The notes under the pieces are model-generated. The model saw only the letters and a list, made by a program, of their open reading frames with translations. It ran no database searches and was not told where the DNA came from. Source: Cloacibacillus porcorum (GTDB taxonomy: Bacteria > Synergistota > Synergistia > Synergistales > Synergistaceae). From it: a stretch of DNA of 64,000 nucleotides. Shown one piece after another: positions 33,754 to 43,583 of this stretch. Where the stretch lies: NCBI RefSeq assembly GCF_001701045.1, contig NZ_CP016757.1, forward strand, positions 1,729,501-1,793,500. Reading direction: 5' to 3'. The stretch's first letter is position 1. Each line of letters opens with the position of its first letter. Both the position numbers and the translations under genes were made by a program.

Positions 33754-35772
33754 TTATTTGTTGTTTTTGACGAGCTCGGTGAGGTACTCTTCGTCGGCGA
33801 TATATGGCAGCGTGATGTGTCCGTCGCTGCGCTTCGCGTTGAAGGTCTCCACGGTCTCGATAGCGTGGTCGTTGCGGGCCCAGGCGCGGCGCGCTACGCC
33901 GTTGATGACGTCCCAGCTCATCGACTCAAGAATGATGCGGTCGACTCTTTCGCTGCCGTCAAGCACAAGGCCGAAGCCGCCGTTTATCGATTTGCCGGTA
34001 CCAACTCCGCCGCCGTTGTGGAGCGCGACAAGGCTCATGCCGCGCGCGCAGTTGCCCGCGAAGCAGTGGATCGCCATCTCTCCCATAACATTGCTGCCGT
34101 CTTTGATGTTTGAAGTCTCACGGAAGGGCGAGTCTGTCCCCGATACGTCGTGGTGGTCGCGTCCGAGCATCACGGGGCCTATCTCTCCGTTTCTCACCAT
34201 CTCGTTGAATTTGAGGGCGATGCGCATTCTCCCCTCTTCATCCTGGTAGAGGATGCGGCACTGGGTGCCGACGACGAGCTGATTTTTCTCCGCGTCACGA
34301 ATCCAGACCCAGTTGTCGTGGTCCTGGAAGCGGCGGCTCGGGTCGATGCAGTCCATCGCCGCCTTGTCGGTCTTCTTGAGGTCCTCGTGGTCGCGCGAGA
34401 GGCAGCACCAGCGGAAGGGGCCGTAGCCGTAGTCGAAGAGGAGCGGTCCCATGATGTCCTCGACGTACGAGGGGAAGATGAATCCTTCAAAGGTGTTCTC
34501 GCCGTTCTTCGCGATTTCCTTCACGCCCGCGTCAAAGACCGCGCGCATAAAGGCGTTGCCGTAGTCGAAGAAGTAGGTCCCCTTCGCGGTGAGGGCCTTG
34601 ATAAGCTCAAAGTGCTTCTTGAGCGTCTTGTCGACGAGGCGCTTGAATTCCTCTTTGTCTTCGGCGAGCAGGCGCGTCCTCTCTTCGAATGAGATACCCT
34701 GCGGGCAGTATCCGCCGTCGTAGACGGCATGGCAGGAGGTCTGGTCCGAAAGGAGCTCGACCTTCTTGTCGTTGTCAAGAGCGTACTGCAGAAGGTCGAC
34801 GATGTTGCCCTCGTAGGCTATCGAGAGCGCTTTGCCCTCGGCCATCGCTTCTTCGGCCCACTTGAAGGCCTCGGCGAGGTCCGCCGTCCTCTTGCTGACC
34901 CAGCCCTGGCTGTGGCGCGTTTCTATGCGCGAGGGGTCTACCTCGGCAATGATCGCCGCCGCTCCCGCGATCTCCGCCGCCTTCGGCTGAGCGCCGCTCA
35001 TGCCGCCAAGGCCGGAGGAGATGAAGAGGTGTCCCGCGAGCCCCTTGCCTTCGGGAAGGTGGAACATCTTGCGGCCCGCGTTGAGCAGTGTGTTATATGT
35101 GCCGTGAACGATACCCTGCGGCCCGATATACATCCAGCCGCCGGCCGTCATCTGTCCGTAGTTCGCGACGCCGAGGGCCGTCGCGCGGCGGAAGTTCTCC
35201 GGATCGTCGAAGAGTCCGACCATCAGGCCGTTTGTAAGGATCACGCGCGGCGCGGAGGGATGCGAACGGAAGAGGCCGAGCGGGTGTCCCGACTGTACGA
35301 CGAGCGTCTGGTCCTGCGTCACGATCTCAAGATACTTCTTGATAAGCTGATACTGCATCCAGTTCTGGCAGACCTGTCCCGTCTCGCCGTAGGTGACGAG
35401 CTCGTAGGGATAAAGGGCGACGTCGAAATCAAGATTGTTCTCGATCATCACCTGGAAGGCCTTGCCCTCGATGCAATTTCCCTTATATTCGCTGATGGGC
35501 TTTCCGTAGAGCCGTCCCTGCGGACGGAAACGGTAGCCGTAGATACGTCCGTGCTCCTTATACTCCTCGAGGAACTCGGGGGCGATCTCTTTATGATACT
35601 TCTCGGGAATATAACGGAGAGCGTTCTTTAGGGCAAGCACCATCTCTTTTTCGTTGAGTACCTGTCCGCGGTTGGGGGCCCTTCTTATTCCCGGTTCAAA
35701 CTCGGGCTTTGGGGGAAGTCCGTTCGGAAATTCCAGTCTCAGTTCCAGCGCCTTACCTGATGCGTCATGCAT
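33754..35772 (-). CDS. hutU: Urocanate hydratase
   Basis: 672 aa, second step of histidine degradation (urocanate to imidazolonepropionate) using bound NAD. Seen: QSGHPLGLFRSHPSAPRV, TAGGWMYIGPQGIVHGT, the NAD-binding SSGLGGMSGAQPKAA, and near the end HNGGGVGTGKSINGGFG. It is about 110 residues longer than the ~555-aa proteobacterial enzyme, the long form found in several anaerobes. ATG 35772 has GGAG nine bases upstream; ATG 35787 is an alternative with a poorer site. Divergent from hutH across a 230-bp shared control region. Confidence 0.95.
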   Translation of the reverse strand: MHDASGKALELRLEFPNGLPPKPEFEPGIRRAPNRGQVLNEKEMVLALKNALRYIPEKYHKEIAPEFLEEYKEHGRIYGYRFRPQGRLYGKPISEYKGNCIEGKAFQVMIENNLDFDVALYPYELVTYGETGQVCQNWMQYQLIKKYLEIVTQDQTLVVQSGHPLGLFRSHPSAPRVILTNGLMVGLFDDPENFRRATALGVANYGQMTAGGWMYIGPQGIVHGTYNTLLNAGRKMFHLPEGKGLAGHLFISSGLGGMSGAQPKAAEIAGAAAIIAEVDPSRIETRHSQGWVSKRTADLAEAFKWAEEAMAEGKALSIAYEGNIVDLLQYALDNDKKVELLSDQTSCHAVYDGGYCPQGISFEERTRLLAEDKEEFKRLVDKTLKKHFELIKALTAKGTYFFDYGNAFMRAVFDAGVKEIAKNGENTFEGFIFPSYVEDIMGPLLFDYGYGPFRWCCLSRDHEDLKKTDKAAMDCIDPSRRFQDHDNWVWIRDAEKNQLVVGTQCRILYQDEEGRMRIALKFNEMVRNGEIGPVMLGRDHHDVSGTDSPFRETSNIKDGSNVMGEMAIHCFAGNCARGMSLVALHNGGGVGTGKSINGGFGLVLDGSERVDRIILESMSWDVINGVARRAWARNDHAIETVETFNAKRSDGHITLPYIADEEYLTELVKNNK

Positions 35773-35787
35773 ATCTGTCAGCTCCAT

Positions 35788-36001
35788 TCTTTTTATTGAT
35801 ATTTCACAAAATTATTCCTTGACGTAAATGATTTTCAGACTATACTTATTGTAGCGCAAAGATTTAGGATTGAAAAGTATTAAAGTGCGAAAGCGTCATA
35901 TTTTCATCAAATTTTCAAAAGTTTTATTCATTACTGGTAATTATAACACAAAATGGAAGATATTTGAGACAAAAATTAATTTTCTGAGGAGGAGTTTGAC
36001 A
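35788..36001. promoter_or_regulatory. Divergent control region between hutU and hutH
   Basis: AT-rich 214 bp. Rightward promoter TTGACG (35819-35824), 16 bp, TATACT (35841-35846) would give hutH a leader of about 150 nt. A leftward -10-like TATAAT occurs near 35943 (on the minus strand) without a good -35. No regulator gene lies next to the operon, so the controlling protein cannot be named. Confidence 0.5.
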
Positions 36002-37528
36002 ATGACAACAGTACATCTGGACGGAAAATCGCTGACCCTGCAGGACGTTGTGAACGTTGCCCGCAAAGGCTACAAGGTGGAGATCGCGCCTGAGGCCAAG
36101 GAACAGATCAAGGAATGCGCGGCATCCGTAAGCGAATGGGTGAAGGAGGGCCGCGTCGTCTACGGCATCACCACCGGCTTCGGAGACCTCGCATCGGTGG
36201 TCATCCCCCGCGATAAGGGCCGTCAGCTCCAGGAGAACCTTCTTCTGAGCCACGCCTGCGGCTACGGCGAGCCGTACCCCGAAGACGTCGTCCGCGCCAT
36301 CATGCTTCTCCGCATCAATACGCTCACCCGCGGCTTCTCGGGCATCAGCCTTGAGACGCTGCAGCAGATGGTCGACTATCTGAATCTCGGCATCCATCCC
36401 GTCGTCCCCACCCAGGGCTCCGTCGGCGCAAGCGGCGACCTCTGCCCCCTCTCTCATGTGGCGATCTCGCTTATCGGCCATGGCGAAGTGGTCTACAAAG
36501 GACAGAAGATGTCCGCCTCCGAGGCGCTCGCCAAGGTCGGCATGAAGCCCGTCGAGCTTCAGCCGAAAGAGGGGCTTGCCCTTAACAACGGCACGACGGT
36601 CATGAACGCTGTGGCGGCTCTCTGCATCGTAGACGCAATGAATATGATGAAGAACGCCGACGTCGCCGCTTCTATGTCGGCCGAGGCGCTCCACGCCGTC
36701 CCCTATGCCTTTGACAGGCGCACTCACGACCTCCGCCCGCAGGTGGGACAGGGCGTCGTTGCGGAAAATATCCGCCGCCTCATCGAAGGCAGCGAGATAA
36801 TAGAGGCCTTTAAGAAGGACCGCGTACAGGACGCCTATTCGCTGCGCTGCCTGCCGCAGGTACACGGCGCGAGCCGCGACGCTATCGGTTATGTGAAGGA
36901 AAAGGTCGAAATAGAGATCAACTCCGTTACCGACAACCCCATAATCTTCCATAAGGACGGCGACGCGATCAGCGGCGGCAACTTCCACGGACAGCCGATG
37001 GCGATGGCGATGGACTTCTTCGGTATCGCCGCCGCCGAGTTCGCCAGTATCTCCGAGCGCCGCGTCGCGCGCCTCGTGGACCACAAGCTCTCCGACCTGC
37101 CCCCCTTCCTCGTCTCCGACAGCGGCGTCAACAGCGGCTTTATGATCCCACAGTACACGGCGGCGGCGATCGTATCGGAGAACAAGGTCCTCGCCCACCC
37201 CTCCGTCGTCGACTCGATCCCGACCTCCGCGAACCAGGAAGACCATGTCTCGATGGGCGGATACAGCGCTCGCAAGGGCCGCCAGATCCTCGACAACACC
37301 AACCGCGTCATTGCCGTCGAGATGGTGAACGCCGCGCAGGGCATGGATTTCCGCGCTCCTCTGAAGCCCGGCAAGGGCTCCGGGGCGGCCTTCAAGGAAT
37401 TCCGCAAGCACGTTCCCTTCTATGAGAAGGACCAGTTCATGCAGCCTCTGCTTCTGAAGTCGCTGGAGCTGGTGGAAAACGGCACGGTCGTCAAGGCAGT
37501 GGAAGAGGCCATCGGCGAACTTAAGTAA
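36002..37528 (+). CDS. hutH: Histidine ammonia-lyase
   Basis: 508 aa. The MIO prosthetic group forms from Ala143-Ser144-Gly145 in VGASGDLCPL. Also GITTGFGDLA near 55, and the conserved NGTTVMNA and FHGQPMAMAMD stretches. First step of histidine degradation, giving urocanate and ammonia. ATG 36002 has GAGGAGG upstream; the frame is open further upstream but without support. First gene of hutH-ftcD-hutI. Confidence 0.97.
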   Translation: MTTVHLDGKSLTLQDVVNVARKGYKVEIAPEAKEQIKECAASVSEWVKEGRVVYGITTGFGDLASVVIPRDKGRQLQENLLLSHACGYGEPYPEDVVRAIMLLRINTLTRGFSGISLETLQQMVDYLNLGIHPVVPTQGSVGASGDLCPLSHVAISLIGHGEVVYKGQKMSASEALAKVGMKPVELQPKEGLALNNGTTVMNAVAALCIVDAMNMMKNADVAASMSAEALHAVPYAFDRRTHDLRPQVGQGVVAENIRRLIEGSEIIEAFKKDRVQDAYSLRCLPQVHGASRDAIGYVKEKVEIEINSVTDNPIIFHKDGDAISGGNFHGQPMAMAMDFFGIAAAEFASISERRVARLVDHKLSDLPPFLVSDSGVNSGFMIPQYTAAAIVSENKVLAHPSVVDSIPTSANQEDHVSMGGYSARKGRQILDNTNRVIAVEMVNAAQGMDFRAPLKPGKGSGAAFKEFRKHVPFYEKDQFMQPLLLKSLELVENGTVVKAVEEAIGELK

Positions 37529-37724
37529 GCGTTTTTAAATAATCGCGTTATGAATCCGGCGCCCTTCAATCCACGGTATTTTATTGACGTTTTATTGACG
37601 TCCCGCAGATTGTTTGGCGCCGGCTCGTATCTTCGCCGCTTGACACATACGAGCGGCTGGCGGTAAATTAAACTCAGCCGGAAGTCGGCGGCGTCAATAA
37701 AAATCTGAAAGGCAGGAATCAGTT
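37529..37724. promoter_or_regulatory. Gap between hutH and ftcD, possible internal promoter
   Basis: Contains TTGACA near 37640, 18 bp, then TAAATT, which could drive ftcD-hutI separately. Complementary GGCGCC/GGCGCCGG runs near 37559 and 37617 could pair into a long-loop hairpin. Both weak. Confidence 0.3.
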
Positions 37725-38648
37725 ATGGCAATGCAGTTGATCGAATGTGTACCAAACTTCAGCGAAGGCAGAAGACAGGATGTAATAGATGAAATAGTGA
37801 ATTGTTTTAAGGGCAAACGCGGGGTCTATCTCCTCGATCACCGCGCTGACGAAGACCATAACCGTCTCGTCGTTAGCCTTGTCGGCGTTCCCGCGCCGAT
37901 CCAGGAGGCGCTTCTTGAGGCGGCGAAGGTCGCTCTGAAGCACATCGACATGAACGCCCACCAGGGCGGCCATCCGCGCATCGGCGCCGTAGACGTCGTG
38001 CCCTTCACCCCGATCAAGGGTATCACGATGGAAGAATGCATCAAGCTCGCGCACGACTTTGGCGAGCGTTACTATAAAGAGACCGGTATTCCAGTGTACT
38101 TCTACGAGGACGCCGCGAAGCGCCCCGAGAGGAAGCGCCTTGAAGTCATCCGCAAAGGCCAGTACGAGGTGCTTAAGGACGAGGCTAAGACCAACCCCGA
38201 CCGCAAGCCCGACGTCGGCGAAGCCTGCCTCCACCCCACCGCGGGAGCGACCGTTATCGGAGCGCGTAAGTTCCTTGTCGCCTTCAACGTCAACCTCGAC
38301 ACCGCCGACGTAAACGTCGCGAAGAAGATCGCCAACACCGTGCGCGCTTCATCGGGCGGATTCTGCCACGTGAAGGGCATCGGCCTCGCGCTTGAGGAGC
38401 GCGGCATCACCCAGGTCAGCATGAACCTCGTCGACTACGAAAAGAACTCGCTCTACCGTGTGCTTGAGATGATCCGCATGGAGGCGAAACGCTGGGGCGT
38501 ACAGGTCATCGAGACCGAGGTCTACGGTATGATTCCCGTGAACGCGATACTTGAAAGCGCCGCCTACTATCTCCAGATCGCGGACTTCGACCCCGCGCAG
38601 GTGCTTGAGCTTCAGCTTCTCGACCTGATGGGCGAAAAGGCGGAATAA
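37725..38648 (+). CDS. ftcD: Glutamate formiminotransferase
   Basis: 307 aa, equal to the transferase half of FTCD. ECVPNFSEGR at 7-16 binds folate substrate and His83 in HPRIGAVDVVPF is the catalytic His. It moves the formimino group of N-formiminoglutamate to THF, releasing glutamate. The stop TAA shares a base with the hutI ATG. The presence of ftcD and fchA and absence of hutF/hutG show the THF-dependent variant of the pathway. Confidence 0.96.
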   Translation: MAMQLIECVPNFSEGRRQDVIDEIVNCFKGKRGVYLLDHRADEDHNRLVVSLVGVPAPIQEALLEAAKVALKHIDMNAHQGGHPRIGAVDVVPFTPIKGITMEECIKLAHDFGERYYKETGIPVYFYEDAAKRPERKRLEVIRKGQYEVLKDEAKTNPDRKPDVGEACLHPTAGATVIGARKFLVAFNVNLDTADVNVAKKIANTVRASSGGFCHVKGIGLALEERGITQVSMNLVDYEKNSLYRVLEMIRMEAKRWGVQVIETEVYGMIPVNAILESAAYYLQIADFDPAQVLELQLLDLMGEKAE

Positions 38649-39892
38649 TGAAAAAGCTATATCGGAACATGCGCATATTCACTCCCGTTGACGGCGGTAA
38701 GCCTCTTGCGGGAGCTGAACAGGCGAAAATCTCCGAGATAAAGAAGGGCGCGATGCTCGTCGCCGACGGCCTCATCGAAAAGATCGGGGCCGAAGAAGAG
38801 GTGACGAAGGGTCTCGACCGTTCGCAGCTCTGCTTTGAAAAAGACTTCGGCGGCGCCTGCGTCATTCCCGGCTTCGTCGACCCGCACACCCACCTCTGCT
38901 TTGCGAAACGCCGCGAAGACGAGTTTGGAATGCGCCTTGCCGGGCTGCCCTACCTTGAGATACTCAAGCGCGGCGGCGGCATACTCTCCTCCGTCAACGC
39001 CGTAAAGGGCGCAACGGAAGAACAGCTCTTCGAAACGACGAAGAAGCTCGCCCTTTCGGCGCTCGCCAAGGGTACGACGACGATCGAGATCAAGAGCGGC
39101 TATGGGCTGAGCCTCGACCTGGAGCTTAAGATGCTCGAAGTTATCCGCCGCGTCAGCTTTGAGACGCCGCTTGACGTGGTCCCCACCTTCATGGGCGCTC
39201 ACGCCGTGCCGCAGGAGTGGAAGAACGAGGCCGACCGTTTTGTCGACGAGATACTCATCGGCGATATGCTGCCGAAGATAAAGGCCCAGGGCATCGCCGA
39301 GTTCTGTGACGTCTTCTGCGAAGAGGGCGTATTTTCCGTCAATCAGAGCCGCAGGCTGCTGAAGGCGGCGAAGGCGATGGGCTTTGACACGAAGATTCAC
39401 GCCGACGAAGTCCACGACCTCGGCGGCGCGGGGCTCGCGGCGGAGCTGGCGACCCGTTCCGCGGAGCACCTTCTCGCGGCGAGCGAGGATAACCTGCGCG
39501 CGATGGGCAAGGCCGGTTCTATCGCCGTGCTGCTGCCGGCGACGGCCTACAGCCTTAAGAAGCCCTACGCGCAGGGACGGCAGATGATAGACTGGGGCGT
39601 GCCCGTGGCGATGGCCACCGACTGCAACCCCGGCTCCTGCTTCTGTGAGTCTGTTCCCTTCATCTTCGGACTCGGCGTGATGAATATGGACCTTACGGTG
39701 GAAGAGGCCCTCACCGCGACGACGCTCAACGCCGCCTACGCGATAAACCGCGCGAAAAAGCTGGGCAGCCTTGAGGCCGGAAAACAGGCGGACTTCGTCG
39801 TCCTTGACGGCGAGACGCCGACGACCCTCGCCTACCACGCCGGTTCGACCTCCGTCGAAGAGGTCTACAAGCTCGGGGAAAAGGTCGCCTAA
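38648..39892 (+). CDS. hutI: Imidazolonepropionase
   Basis: 414 aa metal-dependent amidohydrolase. Metal ligands in DPHTHL (His80, His82), MGAHAVP, KIHADE and ATDCNPGSC. It opens imidazolonepropionate to N-formiminoglutamate, the substrate of FtcD encoded just upstream. ATG overlaps the ftcD stop by one base. A terminator follows at 39924. Confidence 0.97.
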   Translation: MKKLYRNMRIFTPVDGGKPLAGAEQAKISEIKKGAMLVADGLIEKIGAEEEVTKGLDRSQLCFEKDFGGACVIPGFVDPHTHLCFAKRREDEFGMRLAGLPYLEILKRGGGILSSVNAVKGATEEQLFETTKKLALSALAKGTTTIEIKSGYGLSLDLELKMLEVIRRVSFETPLDVVPTFMGAHAVPQEWKNEADRFVDEILIGDMLPKIKAQGIAEFCDVFCEEGVFSVNQSRRLLKAAKAMGFDTKIHADEVHDLGGAGLAAELATRSAEHLLAASEDNLRAMGKAGSIAVLLPATAYSLKKPYAQGRQMIDWGVPVAMATDCNPGSCFCESVPFIFGLGVMNMDLTVEEALTATTLNAAYAINRAKKLGSLEAGKQADFVVLDGETPTTLAYHAGSTSVEEVYKLGEKVA

Positions 39893-39923
39893 ACATAAGT
39901 AAGAGTTTATAAAGAGATACTTG

Positions 39924-39957
39924 AGAGCGGGGCTCCTTAGGGGTTCCGCTCTTTTTG
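39924..39957 (+). terminator. Intrinsic terminator of the hutH-ftcD-hutI operon
   Basis: AGAGCGG (39924-39930) pairs with CCGCTCT (39946-39952) with extra inner pairs, followed by a T run. Confidence 0.85.
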
Positions 39958-39967
39958 TATGGCGCGT

Positions 39968-40306
39968 ATAAACGCCGATCTCCCTGGCAGAAAAAAGAGA
40001 TAAATAGCGGTTTACCAAAGATTTTGGCGCCCTCTGTGAGGGAGCTGGCTCGGCGATGTTTTTCGCCGAGACTGAGGGAGAGTTGACCTTAGGTTCTCCC
40101 GCGGCTTTTGCCGCGGGTTCTGTTTGGCGCGGGAACCGCGCCAAACAGAGTAACACTCCTTCCGTCAGCCGCCAAAAATAGGCGGCCGACACCTCCCTCA
40201 GAGAGGGAGGCTACAAGGGCAGAAGCTAAATCGCAATTTACAGTTTTCCTCATCGAAGATAAATCGTAATTTATTCCTTGCACCGTCGAAGCTAAACCGC
40301 TGCTTA
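39968..40306. repeat. Repeat island 1: family B copy B1 with flanking 14-bp near-palindromes
   Basis: A family A end (TAAACGCCGAT, 39968) and TAAATAGCGGTTTA (40001-40014) precede family B copy 1 (about 40021-40212). B1 has successive hairpins: CTCGGCGA/TCGCCGAG, CCCGCGGC/GCCGCGGG, CTGTTTGGCGCGG/CCGCGCCAAACAG, GCCGCC/GGCGGC and CCTCCCT/AGGGAGG; its two ends are also complementary. Behind it come TAAATCGCAATTTA (40226), TAAATCGTAATTTA (40260) and TAAACCGCTGCTTA (40293). Frames inside are spurious. Confidence 0.8.
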
Positions 40307-40463
40307 TCTCTTCCCATGCGCTAAGGCGTTCCGCGTTGAATAAAAGTATTGAAAACGGCCCTGCCAATTGCGATAGTTCCGGCAATTTTCCACGGAGCCG
40401 GATTGACAAAGATATCCTACGGGCGCAAACTTAGACGGAGAATAGAAAAACGGAGGCCTATAG

Positions 40464-42503
40464 ATGAGAAAACTTTCCTATCCGCTGATCTTCGCCCTGT
40501 TCCTGCTGGTCGTCTCTGCGCGCGCCGAGGCTGCTTTGAGTATCAACGTTCTTGGCGGCGTCATTCAAAACCTCTCCGCTGACTGCTATAGCTATATACC
40601 GAATCACCAGACAGCGCTGACGGAGGAATTTATCGGCAAAGTGAATCCTGCCGTGCGAGAACGCATTGGCATTGCCGCCGACGGCAATGCCCGTCTGGTG
40701 ATACGCGTGCAGTCGCCGCGGCCGGAGGACATTACGCTCTCTGCGAATCTGCCGCCGGGCGCAGCCCTGGAAAATATAAAGAGAACCGCCTTAGGCAGCA
40801 GGCTGACCGTTAAAACTGAGCTGGTCGGCGCGGCAGGCAAGTATCAGGGCAGCGCCGTGCTCACCGCCCCCGAGGAATGGCCGGGTGACGATACGCAGGA
40901 GTTCTTCCCTATCACCGTCACCGCCTCCCAGGGTGAAGAAAGCATCTCCAAAGAGATAAAGATATACCGCGCCCCCGTGGTGCTCGTCCACGGACTCTGG
41001 TCGGACGGCGAGACATTCGGAGATATCAACGATGAACAAACAGTCGCGGGAGCCCTCTTTGCCAATGGGACGCACCACGGATATTTTGAATATCCGGGCG
41101 ATCAGGGGCCGTCGGAGGTACTGCCGCAAAGCGCCGATATCTTCTGCCGCGCCGTCGAAAATATGATCCGCGACCTACGCATGAAGAAGATCGAGGCGAC
41201 GCGCGTTGATTTGGTCGGCCACAGCATGGGCGGCCTGATGGCGCGGAAATTCTTTCTCAACAGATACTACCGGAATAACCAGAATTACAACCAGGGGGCG
41301 GTGCGCCGCATAGTCATGCTCGCGACGCCGAATACCGGCTCCGGCATCGCCTCCTACGTAACGGAGGACGTTCTCTGGCTGCACGACGATACGATCGCGA
41401 CCTCTCCCGACTACCGGGAAAAGATGGAACAGGTCTTTGAGATAATGGGCAGGGCGGGGATGAACGTCAAAGGGAGCGCCATAAAGGACCTGGCGCTGAA
41501 CAGCTCTGAGCTGCGCCTGCTCAACGACAATCTCCCCGCCGGACTGCCGCTCTACCGGATCGCCGGCGATACCGGCGAGGCGCTTATTATGCCGGGGGCG
41601 GTCAGCAAGATTATAGAGGGAATAATCGCCCCCTACACGCACGAGAAAATATATAACGATATCCCCGCGCTCTTTGACGGATATAACAATAACGGCGGCA
41701 GACCCAGATTCGAGCCGGAGGACTCCGATTGTCTGGTGGGCCTCTCCAGCGCCCTCTGGGATGGCGTTATGAGCCGTGATAAGTCGGAGATCATCAAAGG
41801 CCGCCAGCACATGGGTATGGGCGCGGATGCCACGGTAGCGTCAAGGGTCGCCGCCCTGCTCTGCGGTCCCGTCTCCGCCTTTGAACCGATACCGCTGAGG
41901 TCGCAGCTGCGCTTCCCGGAGCAGTCCTCTCCATCGGCGGTGAAAGGGAACGTCGGAGCCATGCTCTCCAGCCTCTCCGACGCTGAATTTACGCAGAAGC
42001 TCGGCGAGCTTGAGTCGCTTTTGGAAAACCGGAATACGAAGGCCGAGGGGCCGGTATTTGGAAAGCTGACAGGGCTCTCATGTTATCCTGAGTCGCCCGT
42101 TCTCATAAGCGCCGGTACGACGCGCCGTCTGTCAATAAGTGGGAGCTATTCCACGGGAAAGAGGAAGAATGTCTCGCACAAAAAAGACGGGACCAAATAC
42201 GAGGTGGCGGATGCCTCCGTGGCGCTTGTGGATGAGGACGGCATGCTGACGGCTCTGAAGCCCGGCCGCACGACATTGACCGTGAAAAACGGCAGTATCT
42301 CGGCCACGGCGGATATCTTTGTCATCCCCTTCGCGGTGGTTGCCGCCGATGATAAGGTGGACCCCGACAATCCTCCCGTCGACCCGGCGGATGAGATCAA
42401 CCCGGACACGCCGCGCGGCTCATCTTCCAGCGGCTGTAATACGGGCGCGGGTCTGGTACTGCTGCTGCTTCCGGCTCTGGCTTTTATCATTAAAAAGAGC
42501 TAA
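40464..42503 (+). CDS. Secreted lipase-like alpha/beta hydrolase with Ig-like domain and Synergist-CTERM anchor
   Basis: 679 aa. Signal peptide 1-23. Alpha/beta hydrolase of the PGAP1/lipase type at about 168-420: oxyanion PVVLVHGLW (HGLW 176-179) and nucleophile GHSMGG (Ser254). Residues about 545-640 form a bacterial Ig-like (BIG2) domain with ALKPGRTTLTVKNG. An acidic Pro/Asp linker leads to SSSSGCNTGAG, a hydrophobic helix and IIKKS, the Synergist-CTERM sorting pattern, so the protein should be surface-anchored after processing at the Cys/Gly motif. Site GGAGG before ATG 40464. Monocistronic. The substrate is unknown. Confidence 0.88.
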   Translation: MRKLSYPLIFALFLLVVSARAEAALSINVLGGVIQNLSADCYSYIPNHQTALTEEFIGKVNPAVRERIGIAADGNARLVIRVQSPRPEDITLSANLPPGAALENIKRTALGSRLTVKTELVGAAGKYQGSAVLTAPEEWPGDDTQEFFPITVTASQGEESISKEIKIYRAPVVLVHGLWSDGETFGDINDEQTVAGALFANGTHHGYFEYPGDQGPSEVLPQSADIFCRAVENMIRDLRMKKIEATRVDLVGHSMGGLMARKFFLNRYYRNNQNYNQGAVRRIVMLATPNTGSGIASYVTEDVLWLHDDTIATSPDYREKMEQVFEIMGRAGMNVKGSAIKDLALNSSELRLLNDNLPAGLPLYRIAGDTGEALIMPGAVSKIIEGIIAPYTHEKIYNDIPALFDGYNNNGGRPRFEPEDSDCLVGLSSALWDGVMSRDKSEIIKGRQHMGMGADATVASRVAALLCGPVSAFEPIPLRSQLRFPEQSSPSAVKGNVGAMLSSLSDAEFTQKLGELESLLENRNTKAEGPVFGKLTGLSCYPESPVLISAGTTRRLSISGSYSTGKRKNVSHKKDGTKYEVADASVALVDEDGMLTALKPGRTTLTVKNGSISATADIFVIPFAVVAADDKVDPDNPPVDPADEINPDTPRGSSSSGCNTGAGLVLLLLPALAFIIKKS

Positions 42504-42515
42504 AAGAATAATAAT

Positions 42516-42562
42516 AAAAATCCCGCGCCGCCCCATTACCATATGGCGGCGCGGGATTTTTT
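42516..42562 (+). terminator. Strong intrinsic terminator after the lipase-like gene
   Basis: A perfect 15-bp GC-rich stem (42518-42532 with 42545-42559) and a T run. Confidence 0.92.
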
Positions 42563-42677
42563 ATCGGTTAAATTCGCGCTAAATTGGTCATAAATGAGCT
42601 TAAAGGGAGATATTAGATACAGCGGAGCATAGCTGTCCTATACTGATAACATCTAGTATTATAGAAAAGGAAGTGGT

Positions 42678-43517
42678 ATGAGAATGTCGCTCAGCTATAT
42701 CGATGGTAAATACGCGCCGGTTTCCGAATGCCGTCTCCCCGTCACCGACATGGCTATCCAGCGCGGCGTCGCGGTCTTTGAGGCGATACGCATCTATGAC
42801 GGCAAATTATTTGGCATGGATATGCACCTGGAACGCTTCGCGGAGAGCGCGCGGCGGGCGGGTATCTCTGCCGAAAAAATATTTCCCCAGCTGCCGGAGG
42901 TTATAGAGGGTGGGTTAAGGATGGAGGGCTGCCCCGCTGAGGGGCTCGTACGCCCCTACATAACTGGCGGGGATATAAATAACAAGGGCTCCTTTCCCGA
43001 GCCGCGCTTCTTTGTCCTTTTCGGCGGGATAAACAAGACCCCGGACGAGGAACGGAGACGGGGCGCGGTGCTCGAACCAAACCGCATGGAGCGTCCCTAT
43101 CCGCTCTGCAAAAGTATCAATTACCTTTTCGCCCTCATACCGCTCGGCGGCGATAAGGTTAACCACGAGTCGCTCTATATGCCGGATGGTGAGATCACCG
43201 AGGCGATGACTAATAACTTCTTCCTCTGCAAGGATGGAAAGATCGTCACTGCGCCCGTGGGCAGGGTGCTTGACGGAGTAACGCGCAGTGTCGTGCTCAC
43301 GCTCGCGCGGGAGAACGGTTTCTCCATCGAGGAGCGCTGTCCGCGCGAAGAGGAGCTGGCACAGGCCGACGAGGCCTTCATCACCGGCACCGTCAACGAA
43401 GTGCTCTCGGTCGTGCGCGTGGGCGATACCATGATCGGCTCCGGCCGCCCTGGCCCCGTCGCGGCGCATCTATACAGGCTCTTTCTCTCAAATATGGGGC
43501 GCTGGCTCAGCGCATAG
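42678..43517 (+). CDS. Class IV aminotransferase (branched-chain / D-amino-acid type)
   Basis: 279 aa PLP enzyme. PLP lysine in CKSINYL (Lys145), catalytic-loop GEITEAMTNNFF, and FITGTVNEVLSVVRV. Length and motifs fit BCAT, D-alanine transaminase or aminodeoxychorismate lyase; sequence alone does not decide, though the absence of folate genes nearby and the amino-acid-fermenting setting favour a transaminase. AAGGAAG precedes ATG 42678. Single gene with its own terminator. Confidence 0.82.
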   Translation: MRMSLSYIDGKYAPVSECRLPVTDMAIQRGVAVFEAIRIYDGKLFGMDMHLERFAESARRAGISAEKIFPQLPEVIEGGLRMEGCPAEGLVRPYITGGDINNKGSFPEPRFFVLFGGINKTPDEERRRGAVLEPNRMERPYPLCKSINYLFALIPLGGDKVNHESLYMPDGEITEAMTNNFFLCKDGKIVTAPVGRVLDGVTRSVVLTLARENGFSIEERCPREEELAQADEAFITGTVNEVLSVVRVGDTMIGSGRPGPVAAHLYRLFLSNMGRWLSA

Positions 43518-43545
43518 AGGATAAAATAAAAGATAACTGATCTGA

Positions 43546-43583
43546 AAAAACGGGAGGCGGATATTTTCGCTCTCCCGTTTTTA
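43546..43583 (+). terminator. Intrinsic terminator after the class IV aminotransferase
   Basis: An 11-bp stem (43546-43556 with 43572-43582) whose A run and T run also pair, so it could work in both directions. Confidence 0.85.

Noticed and set aside
35924-37411. Long open frame antisense to hutH (about 495 codons)
   Set aside because: Shadow of a high-GC gene; no ribosome site, no recognisable domain, His/Asp/Arg-biased composition, and hutH itself is certain.
38657-40192. Long open frame antisense to hutI running into a family B repeat
   Set aside because: Same reason; it crosses the hut terminator and repeat DNA and resembles no protein family.
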